5,169 bases of DNA from UMGS902 sp045580835 (lineage in GTDB: Bacteria; Bacillota; Clostridia; Oscillospirales; CAG-272): the NCBI GenBank assembly GCA_045580835.1, contig JAZNOM010000121.1:1-5169 (forward strand), in the 5' to 3' direction. The notes beneath the pieces were generated by a model that did not search any database, had not been told where the DNA came from, and saw only the letters and a list, made by a program, of their open reading frames with translations. The first letter of the stretch is position 1; the number at the start of each line of letters is the position of its first letter. Shown one piece after another: positions 1 through 5,169 of this stretch. The translations under genes were made by a program, and so were the position numbers.

Positions 1-37
1 CAGTAGAAATATGCGATGAATGAACGAAAGTAACGAT

Positions 38-138
38 GGCTCCGCCGTATTTTGTCAAAATCGAATGCGTTTAGCATTCAAGGCGGAGTCGGGCGCGCGA
101 CAGAACCGAATTCAACATTTAGATGTTTGAGTCGCGTG
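38..138. repeat. Nested inverted-repeat element upstream of the operon (candidate dispersed repeat or structured RNA)
   Basis: Five stems can be drawn by eye. An outer 9-bp stem pairs 38-46 (GGCTCCGCC) with 82-90 (GGCGGAGTC), with one G-T wobble. It encloses two small hairpins: 49-53 with 57-61 (ATTTT/AAAAT) and 63-68 with 74-79 (GAATGC/GCATTC, loop GTTTA), giving a three-way junction. A second domain pairs 94-101 (CGCGCGAC) with 131-138 (GTCGCGTG, one wobble) and encloses hairpin 112-118/123-130 (TCAACAT/ATGTTTGA, one bulged T). It lies upstream of the promoter, so it is not in the operon leader. No protein-coding frame runs through it. It may be a small non-autonomous mobile repeat, or the structured 3' end of an upstream transcript. 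Its left boundary may lie outside the window. The pairing is seen in the sequence; the identity is inferred. Confidence 0.5.
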
Positions 139-191
139 TAAGCTTTAATTTATCTCTCTTTTTCATCACAAAAGTTTCACACCTCGGATTG

Positions 192-220
192 TTGATTTTA
201 TATTATAGTTGTGATACAAT
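192..220 (+). promoter_or_regulatory. Sigma-A type promoter with extended -10
   Basis: The -35 box is TTGATT at 192-197, followed by a 17-bp spacer and the -10 box TACAAT at 215-220. A TG at 212-213 sits one base upstream of the -10, making it an extended -10. Transcription should begin near 226-228, giving a leader of about 25 nt before the first gene, too short for a riboswitch. It is the only convincing promoter noticed, and the genes behind it are too tightly packed to need others. Confidence 0.8.
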
Positions 221-225
221 AATAT
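200..225. promoter_or_regulatory. Possible operator: imperfect inverted repeat over the -10
   Basis: The arms are ATATTATAGT (200-209) and ACAATAATAT (216-225), matching as an inverted repeat at 9 of 10 positions across a 6-nt centre. The repeat covers the promoter spacer and the whole -10 box, where a bound dimeric repressor would block transcription. The region is AT-rich, so chance is a real alternative. No regulator gene is present in the window to pair with it. Confidence 0.3.
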
Positions 226-239
226 GAATAAATTTTAAT

Positions 240-245
240 AAGGAG
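240..245 (+). promoter_or_regulatory. Ribosome binding site of the ATPase gene
   Basis: AAGGAG lies 7 nt before the ATG at 253. It fixes that start codon and fits a short leader from the promoter just upstream. Confidence 0.85.
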
Positions 246-252
246 TTTTACG

Positions 253-1191
253 ATGCTTAAAGTCGAAAACTTGGTAAAAAAATACGGCTCTAACACCGCA
301 CTTTCCGATATCAGCTTTCACATCGGCAAGGGCGAAATCGTCGGATTTCTCGGACCAAACGGCGCGGGCAAATCGACTACTATGAATATAATTACGGGCT
401 ACATTTCCTCCAACATCGGCAGCGTTTACGTTGACGGTGACGAAATTCTGGAAAAGCCCGAGGCAGTTAAAAAGAAAATCGGCTATCTCCCCGAGCAGCC
501 TCCGCTTTACATGGAAATGACCGTAAACGAATATCTTAATTTTGTTTACGAGCTTCGCGGATGCGACCTTCCTCGCGCCGCACATCTTGACGAGATTTGC
601 TCCGTGGTGAAAATCCGCGATGTAAAAAACCGCATTATCCGCAACCTCTCCAAAGGCTACAAGCAGCGTGTGGGAATTGCGGCGGCGCTTATCGGCGACC
701 CCGAGCTTATCATTTTGGACGAGCCTACCATTGGCCTTGACCCGAAACAAATCATCGAGGTGCGCAACCTTATACGCGCACTCGGCAAAAACCACACCGT
801 TATTTTAAGCACTCACATCCTCTCGGAGGCGCAGGCAGTTTGCGACCGCATGATTATCATTGACCACGGCCATATAGTTGCCGACGGCAAGACCGAGGAG
901 ATTAACAAATTTATCATGGACAACCGCCGCTACAAGGTTTTTGTAAGCGGTCCGCAGGCAGAGGTGCTTTCGATTATCAAAAATACATCGGGCGTACTTG
1001 CATGCGATGCACTCCCCGAACGTGACGGCGACGCTATTGCCTACGCGGTTGAAGCCGAGCGCGGCGTTGACGTTCGTAAGCCGCTTTTCTTTGCGCTTGC
1101 GGCAAAGAACTATCCTATCATGGGACTTGAAGCAATCGGCGCAAGTCTTGAAGACGTATTTATCAGTCTTATTGACAAGGAGGAAGCATAA
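253..1191 (+). CDS. ABC transporter ATP-binding protein, GldA-like (ABC-2 type)
   Basis: A cytoplasmic ATPase subunit of 312 aa that should hydrolyse ATP to drive the permease encoded next. All nucleotide-binding motifs are visible: Walker A GPNGAGKST (residues 34-42), Q-loop Q82 in LPEQPPLY, signature LSKGYKQRVG (132-141), Walker B LIILDEP (152-158) with catalytic E157, D-loop GLDP (161-164) and switch H188 in STH. The LSKGY form of the signature, in place of LSGGQ, is as I recall usual in the ABC-2 subfamily that includes GldA, so it is not a defect. Residues from about 215 form a C-terminal extension ending in SLEDVFISLI, as in drug/export-type ABC-2 ATPases. The start is supported by the Shine-Dalgarno site and by the MLKVENLVKKYG opening typical of the family. 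The stop overlaps the next start by one base (TAATG). Family assignment is firm; the substrate is unknown, and GldA is a resemblance, not proof of a gliding role. Confidence 0.95.
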   Translation: MLKVENLVKKYGSNTALSDISFHIGKGEIVGFLGPNGAGKSTTMNIITGYISSNIGSVYVDGDEILEKPEAVKKKIGYLPEQPPLYMEMTVNEYLNFVYELRGCDLPRAAHLDEICSVVKIRDVKNRIIRNLSKGYKQRVGIAAALIGDPELIILDEPTIGLDPKQIIEVRNLIRALGKNHTVILSTHILSEAQAVCDRMIIIDHGHIVADGKTEEINKFIMDNRRYKVFVSGPQAEVLSIIKNTSGVLACDALPERDGDAIAYAVEAERGVDVRKPLFFALAAKNYPIMGLEAIGASLEDVFISLIDKEEA

Positions 1192-1898
1192 TGTTTGCAA
1201 TTTATAAAAGAGAACTGCGCTCCTACTTTGTCAGCGCAATAGGCTATGTGTTTTTCGCGGTTATGATTGCGCTTTGCGCGGCGATTTTCTCAATGACTAC
1301 GCTGCTTGCAAATTCAAGCGATATTTCTACATACTTTACCATGATGCTTTTCATCATGATGATTGCGCTTCCGTTGCTTACCATGAAGCTTTTTGCAGAG
1401 GAGCGCAAGATGAAGACCGAGCAGCTGCTCCTCACCGCGCCAATATCCATTGGCAAAATGGTTTTTGCCAAGTTCCTCGCGGCGTTTACCATGTTCTTTG
1501 CGGCTAATCTGCTCTGCTCGCTTTCCTATATTTCGCTTTTCGTTTTTGCCGAGCCTGAAGCAGGCGTAATACTCGGCAACATTATTGCCACCACGCTTGT
1601 GGGTGCGGCTTTCATTGCCATGGGCATGTTTGTTTCTTCGCTCACTGAAAATCAGCTTGCCGCAGCTATTGGCACATTCTTTATGATTCTTGTAATGCTG
1701 CTTATCGGCATGCTCGGCGGCGTGATTTCGTGGTATCCTGCGCGTTATATTTTAAGCTGGTTCTCAATTTTGAGCCGCTTTGAAGGACTCACGCAAGGTC
1801 TCTTTGATTTCTCCGCGATTTTCTACTATATTTCGCTTTGCTTTGTATTTTTGTTTGTTACCTGCCGCATTTACGAGCGACGCAGATACAGCGCGTAA
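1191..1898 (+). CDS. ABC-2 type permease, GldF-like
   Basis: An integral membrane protein of 235 aa, the likely membrane channel of the system. By eye it has six hydrophobic segments, at about residues 15-38, 46-68, 90-119, 127-150, 155-180 and 206-226. The loop after helix 2 carries EERKMKTEQLLLTAPIS (70-86), which matches the conserved EER...T.E.LLTAP segment of GldF and related ABC-2 permeases. SLTENQLAAA (150-159) and FSILSRFEGLTQGLFDF (191-207) also fit that family. The positive C-terminal tail (RIYERRR) suggests a cytoplasmic end. AAGGAGG at 1177-1183, inside the end of the ATPase gene, sits 7 nt before the ATG, and the start overlaps the ATPase stop, so translation is probably coupled. 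The length is normal for GldF-type permeases. The transported substrate cannot be read from the sequence. Confidence 0.92.
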   Translation: MFAIYKRELRSYFVSAIGYVFFAVMIALCAAIFSMTTLLANSSDISTYFTMMLFIMMIALPLLTMKLFAEERKMKTEQLLLTAPISIGKMVFAKFLAAFTMFFAANLLCSLSYISLFVFAEPEAGVILGNIIATTLVGAAFIAMGMFVSSLTENQLAAAIGTFFMILVMLLIGMLGGVISWYPARYILSWFSILSRFEGLTQGLFDFSAIFYYISLCFVFLFVTCRIYERRRYSA

Positions 1899-1905
1899 AG
1901 GAGGT
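1897..1905 (+). promoter_or_regulatory. Ribosome binding site of the GldG-like gene, overlapping the permease stop
   Basis: AAAGGAGGT is a near-perfect anti-Shine-Dalgarno match and shares two bases with the TAA stop of the permease (1896-1898). It lies 8 nt before the ATG at 1914 and selects that start. The overlap suggests that ribosomes ending on the permease can restart here. Confidence 0.85.
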
Positions 1906-1913
1906 AGTGTGAA

Positions 1914-3476
1914 ATGAACATTTTGAAGAAAAGAAGTTTTAAATACTCCTCCGTTTCCACTGCGTTTACCGCGGCGGTAATACTTATGGTTATCCTTGCA
2001 AACGCGGTATTTACCCTGCTTGCAACCATGTTTCCGCTATACTTCGACCTTACAAGCGCAGGACTCTGGACGCTCTCCGACGCGGCTAAAAATGTTTTTG
2101 CCAACGTCAGCGACGAAGTAACAATTACATTTTGTCACGACAAGGACTACGTTGAAAGCAACTCATATCTCCACTACATTTCAAACACCGCAAACGAGCT
2201 TGACAAAGAGTTTGACAACATCAACGTCCGCTATGTAAACTCGAAGCTTAACCCGCACCTTTTAAAGGATTATAAAAACACCTCCGAAACCCCCATCCGC
2301 GAAACCGATGTTATCGTTGAAAAGGGCAATCCCGAAACTCGCGAGGTTGGCGAAAAGCCGAGCGAGTTCCGCAAGTATGCGCTTGACGCTTTCTTTATCC
2401 GCGATGACAATGTCGGCATCTGGGCATACAACGGCGAAGAAACCTTTGCCGCAGCGTGCCTTGCAGTAACCGCCGACTCCTCTCCCAAGGCATATTTCAC
2501 CGAGGGACACGGCGAGGCACTTTCAGATAAAGACATCGCGGCGTTTTCCACAGTTATCTCGCTTGCAGGATACGAGGTTGGCAGAATCGACCTTACAAAG
2601 AGCGAGATTCCCGACGATTGCCGTCTGCTTATCATCAATGACCCGAAATATGACTTTGCAGGCAAGAGCATCTACGATGTAACCGCCAAGTCCGAAATTG
2701 AGGCTATTGACAAGTTCCTTGAGGGCAACCGCACTCTCATGGTGTTTAAAAACCCCGAAACCGAGTATCTTCCTAACCTTGAGCAGTTCCTTGAGGAATG
2801 GGGCATTGTATTCGGCGAAGGCACAGTCGTTGACACGGCAAGCTCGCTTGACGTAGACGGAAACGCAATCGTTGCGGTTTACCCCGATGCGGAAAAGACC
2901 ATTGCGGCAAGCCTCCAAAAGGAACTCAGTCAGGCTGACGCGCCTCCCAAAACCATTGTTAAAAACGTGCGCCCTATTAACGTTGCAAACGGCTACACCG
3001 CAGGCATAACCGAAGAAGGCGCGCCCACTTACACCTACGAATACTCGGGCAACAACGCATACCGCGAAATGTCCACCGTTCTCCTCTCGTCAAACAGCTC
3101 CGTTACAAAGAAAAACGGCGAGATCGTTGACCGCGAAGGCTCCTACAACTTAATGACCATCACCCGTGAGTTAAATCAAAACAACAGCGGCGTATTCTAC
3201 TCATATGTAATGGCGGCAGGCACAAACAAACTCACAAGTGCCGACTATCTCGAGTCCAACACCTACGGCAACCGCGACCTTATGTACTACGCGTTCCGCA
3301 TGATGGGCAGAGAAAAGGTACCTGCGGATATCGACTTTAAGGTATTTGCAAAGACCGAAATTGAGGACATGACCGCGGCAGAGGCTATTCGCACCACGGT
3401 GCTTCTTGTCACTGTTTTGCCGCTTGCTATTACCGTTTGCGGAATTGTAATCGTTACAAGGAGAAAATACAGATGA
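1914..3476 (+). CDS. GldG-like ABC transporter auxiliary protein
   Basis: A 520-aa protein with a membrane segment at each end (about 16-40 and 493-514) and a large domain between them, predicted to lie outside the cytoplasmic membrane; the RRKYR tail would be inside. FDLT followed by WTLSD (44-56) right after the first helix is the N-terminal hallmark of GldG-type proteins. Further family-like points are YFTEGHGEALS (194-204), FLEEWGI (292-298), the GNRDLMYYAFRMMG stretch (452-465) and the second helix near the C terminus. These fit the GldG/ABC_transp_aux group, whose Bacteroidota members are required for gliding together with GldA and GldF. No catalytic residues are recognised; a binding or structural role for the outer domain is an inference. 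It follows the permease by 15 nt and overlaps the next gene by 4 nt, as expected for a subunit of the same complex. The length is normal and there is no sign of truncation. Confidence 0.88.
   Translation: MNILKKRSFKYSSVSTAFTAAVILMVILANAVFTLLATMFPLYFDLTSAGLWTLSDAAKNVFANVSDEVTITFCHDKDYVESNSYLHYISNTANELDKEFDNINVRYVNSKLNPHLLKDYKNTSETPIRETDVIVEKGNPETREVGEKPSEFRKYALDAFFIRDDNVGIWAYNGEETFAAACLAVTADSSPKAYFTEGHGEALSDKDIAAFSTVISLAGYEVGRIDLTKSEIPDDCRLLIINDPKYDFAGKSIYDVTAKSEIEAIDKFLEGNRTLMVFKNPETEYLPNLEQFLEEWGIVFGEGTVVDTASSLDVDGNAIVAVYPDAEKTIAASLQKELSQADAPPKTIVKNVRPINVANGYTAGITEEGAPTYTYEYSGNNAYREMSTVLLSSNSSVTKKNGEIVDREGSYNLMTITRELNQNNSGVFYSYVMAAGTNKLTSADYLESNTYGNRDLMYYAFRMMGREKVPADIDFKVFAKTEIEDMTAAEAIRTTVLLVTVLPLAITVCGIVIVTRRKYR
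3458..3463 (+). promoter_or_regulatory. Ribosome binding site that decides the DUF4340 gene start
   Basis: AAGGAG lies 9 nt before the ATG at 3473. It rules against an in-frame TTG at 3437, which would add 12 polar residues in front of the membrane anchor and has no comparable site. Confidence 0.8.
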
Positions 3477-4993
3477 GTAAAAAACGCATAATTACCACCT
3501 CTGTATGTGCGGCTCTGTGTGTTCTGCTTTGCGTAGCGCTCGGCGTGCTTTTGTGGTATCAGTCAAGCACCGCGGTTGTTGAAAACACCAACAACACACT
3601 TGATAAGATGCTGCCAACCATCGCGTTTGCAGACGTCAAGCGCATTGATGTTAAAAACAAAAACGGCGCTTACGCACTCCTTGCCACCGATGACGGCGAT
3701 ATCGTGCTTGAAAGCAACAAGTACGCACCGCTTAATCTGTACAAGGTGCAAATGCTGCTTAGTAACGTCTGCCAGACGTACTACACCTTTGATGCTGACG
3801 TCACCGCCGAGGACTTTGAAAAATACGGTCTTTCTAACGGCGCACATCAGGCAGAGTTCAAGGTGCAAACCAAAAACGGTCTTTCTTACACCGTTTACAT
3901 CGGTGACGAAACGCTTGCAAACGACGGCTATTATGTGCGCGTACCAGATAAAAACGCGGTTTACGTGCTTGGCTACAGTATCGAAAATGACCTTCTTGGC
4001 ACATCGGAGTACCTTATCGACTTTGGACTTGTGTACCCCACCGACATGAACCACTATTTTCTCGTTAACAACTTTTCTCTGCGCAAGGGCGGCGAGGACT
4101 TTATAGCCATTAACTTTGTCAATGCAAACGAGCGCGATGAGTTCAACTCCATGGGCATTCATCGCCTTTCGTACCCCGAGGGATATTTTGCAAGTCAGCT
4201 TTACACAAGCGTGCTTACAAAATTCTCCGCAATCGACACGCTGGGCACTAACAACTTTATGGCAACCGAAATTCTCTCCTACAATGTCGACGAAAAAACG
4301 CTTACAGAGCATGGCATAAATCCAAATATGCCCGCGTACGAGCTTGCGTTTGGCTCGCCGATTATGGACGATGAAGACACCGTTGTGGCATTTTTCCCAA
4401 ATCTTCTTTGCTTTAGCGAAAAGCAACGCGATGAAAACGGCGAATACTTCTACTATGTTTATTCGGCGATGAAAGGCACGCTTTCTCGCGTTGAGGAAAT
4501 CACGGTAGACTTTCTCGAATGGGGACTTGACAAGTGGGTTTCGCCCTACATTTTCCAGACTAATATCATAAATGTTGACACAATTTCGTTTGATAGCAAG
4601 AGCGGAAGCCATGCTTTCCAAATTGACGTAAAGGACGATAAAGTTGCAAGCGTTAAAGACCTTAAAAGCGGTCAAAACGGCGATGTTGACAATTTCAAAA
4701 ACCTCTGGAAGTCGATGCTGATGCTGACTCATGACGGCTACTTTGACATGAGCGAAAGTGACAAGGAGTATCTTATAAACTCTCCCGAAAACAAGCTGCT
4801 CACCATAAAAATGGTTACACACTCCGGCAAAACCCGTGAAATCAGCTTTTATCAGTACACCGACCGCCGCGTGCTTTACACGATTAACGGCGTTGGCGAG
4901 TTCTATCTGCCTATTACAATGGTAGAAAAGGTAATCGCCGATGTAGAACGCTTTATGAACGGTGAGATAATCGACCCCGAAGCAAGATTTTAA
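3473..4993 (+). CDS. Membrane-anchored DUF4340-type protein of the Gld-like ABC operon
   Basis: A 506-aa protein that starts with MSKKR and one hydrophobic helix (about 7-28), then a long polar domain predicted to face outside. The three cysteines in the helix (12, 16, 20) are not in a lipobox context, so an uncleaved anchor is more likely than a lipoprotein. The body fits DUF4340, a family of unknown function often found beside GldG-like genes. In one copy, IDVKNKNG (58-65) and EDFEKYGLS (113-121) are followed by AEFKVQTKNG (127-136), YIGDE (142-146) and YYVRV...VYVL (153-166). A similar order recurs at about 366-490, with ISFDSKSG (371-378), TIKMVTHSG (444-452) and FYLP (477-480), suggesting a duplicated module. 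The start is ATG in an ATGA overlap with the GldG-like stop, so translation is probably coupled. No enzyme motif is visible. Partner function with the ABC system is inferred from position and fold class only. Confidence 0.82.
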   Translation: MSKKRIITTSVCAALCVLLCVALGVLLWYQSSTAVVENTNNTLDKMLPTIAFADVKRIDVKNKNGAYALLATDDGDIVLESNKYAPLNLYKVQMLLSNVCQTYYTFDADVTAEDFEKYGLSNGAHQAEFKVQTKNGLSYTVYIGDETLANDGYYVRVPDKNAVYVLGYSIENDLLGTSEYLIDFGLVYPTDMNHYFLVNNFSLRKGGEDFIAINFVNANERDEFNSMGIHRLSYPEGYFASQLYTSVLTKFSAIDTLGTNNFMATEILSYNVDEKTLTEHGINPNMPAYELAFGSPIMDDEDTVVAFFPNLLCFSEKQRDENGEYFYYVYSAMKGTLSRVEEITVDFLEWGLDKWVSPYIFQTNIINVDTISFDSKSGSHAFQIDVKDDKVASVKDLKSGQNGDVDNFKNLWKSMLMLTHDGYFDMSESDKEYLINSPENKLLTIKMVTHSGKTREISFYQYTDRRVLYTINGVGEFYLPITMVEKVIADVERFMNGEIIDPEARF

Positions 4994-4996
4994 AGC

Positions 4997-5023
4997 AAAA
5001 CCTCCGCTAAAGCGGAGGTTTTT
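4997..5023 (+). terminator. Intrinsic terminator of the operon
   Basis: A 7-bp GC-rich stem CCTCCGC (5001-5007) / GCGGAGG (5012-5018) with loop TAAA is followed by TTTTT (5019-5023). The AAAA at 4997-5000 pairs with the first four T residues and would also give a short T-tract on the other strand, so it may act in both directions. It begins four bases after the stop codon of the last gene. Confidence 0.93.
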
Positions 5024-5070
5024 GTGTGGTAAATTAAAGTTTACGGGAGCAAATTGGAACGCACAAATCC

Positions 5071-5145
5071 GTAGGGGCGAATATCATTCGCCCGTTTGTA
5101 AAACATCTAATGGCGGCTTTTCGGGCGATTAATAATCGCCCCTAC
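5071..5145. repeat. 75-bp palindromic repeat element (GTAGGGGCGA...TCGCCCCTAC)
   Basis: The 24-bp ends (5071-5094 and 5122-5145) are inverted copies that match at 21 positions, including a perfect outer 10 bp (5071-5080 with 5136-5145). Each end is also a hairpin by itself: GGGCGAAT/ATTCGCCC (5075-5082, 5086-5093) and GGGCGATT/AATCGCCC (5123-5130, 5134-5141), both with 3-nt loops. A weaker extension of the pairing reaches 5064 and 5152. The 27-bp centre (5095-5121) has no gene. The build is that of a bipartite REP-like or MITE-like element. From memory, GTAGGGGCGA-type repeats recur in many Clostridia genomes, but the copy number here cannot be seen from one window. No target-site duplication was found. 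Confidence 0.75.
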
Positions 5146-5169
5146 AGGTTTGATAATCATTTTCGCTTA

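Noticed and set aside
1..37. Possible 3' end of an upstream gene
   Set aside because: All three plus frames stop within this stretch and no family can be recognised from so few residues, so no partial gene is called.
139..163. Terminator formed by the upstream element plus the T-rich run at 151-163
   Set aside because: The T-rich stretch begins more than 10 nt after the last stem and is broken by C residues, so it does not form a standard intrinsic terminator.
225..252. Riboswitch or attenuator in the operon leader
   Set aside because: The predicted leader is only about 25 nt, with no stem, so there is no room for one.
235..795. Minus-strand ORF of 186 codons opposite the ATPase gene
   Set aside because: It is in register with an ATPase whose motifs are all intact, and its 3' end runs across the ATPase ribosome binding site. 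No family is recognisable.
3437..3475. Upstream TTG start for the DUF4340 gene
   Set aside because: It lacks a good Shine-Dalgarno site and would add a polar stretch before the membrane anchor. The ATG at 3473 has AAGGAG at proper spacing and the usual ATGA overlap.
3563..4822. Minus-strand ORF of 419 codons opposite the DUF4340 gene
   Set aside because: It is exactly codon-registered with the plus-strand gene and is explained by codon bias. It has no recognisable domain, and the plus strand has a ribosome binding site, a membrane anchor and family motifs.
5024..5070. Small gene between the terminator and the palindromic element
   Set aside because: No start codon with a ribosome binding site and no meaningful open frame were seen.

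Overview
The window holds one complete four-gene operon, all on the + strand, between two short non-coding stretches that contain inverted-repeat elements. The operon encodes a Gld-type ABC-2 transport system: an ATPase, a six-helix permease, a GldG-like auxiliary protein with a large predicted extracytoplasmic domain, and a membrane-anchored DUF4340-type protein. These families are named from motifs recalled from memory; no database search was possible.

Organism: the window looks like a Bacillota genome of the class Clostridia with intermediate GC, possibly a gut Oscillospirales-like lineage. The reasons are strong AAGGAGG-type Shine-Dalgarno sites in front of every gene, a sigma-A promoter with an extended -10, a compact GC-stem plus T-tract terminator, and a downstream GTAGGGGCGA...TCGCCCCTAC palindromic element of a kind I associate with such genomes. 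The order-level placement is a guess.

Layout. Positions 1-191 are non-coding as far as can be seen; 38-138 is unusually rich in nested inverted repeats. Positions 192-220 hold the promoter (TTGATT, 17 bp, TACAAT with an upstream TG), and a 26-bp imperfect inverted repeat lies over its spacer and -10. The genes are the ATPase (253-1191), the permease (1191-1898, 1-nt overlap), the GldG-like protein (1914-3476, 15-nt gap) and the DUF4340-type protein (3473-4993, 4-nt ATGA overlap). An intrinsic terminator follows at once (4997-5023). A 75-bp palindromic element lies at 5071-5145, and the last bases hold nothing recognisable.

How the parts work together: the ATPase should power the permease at the cytoplasmic face. 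The GldG-like and DUF4340-type proteins should project large domains to the outside, where they may bind a substrate or act on cell-envelope structures. In Bacteroidota the related GldA-GldF-GldG proteins are needed for gliding, but here the substrate and role are unknown. The tight spacing, single promoter and single terminator argue that the four proteins are made together as one complex. The most notable points are an apparent duplication of the DUF4340-like module inside the last gene and the two structured repeat elements flanking the operon.
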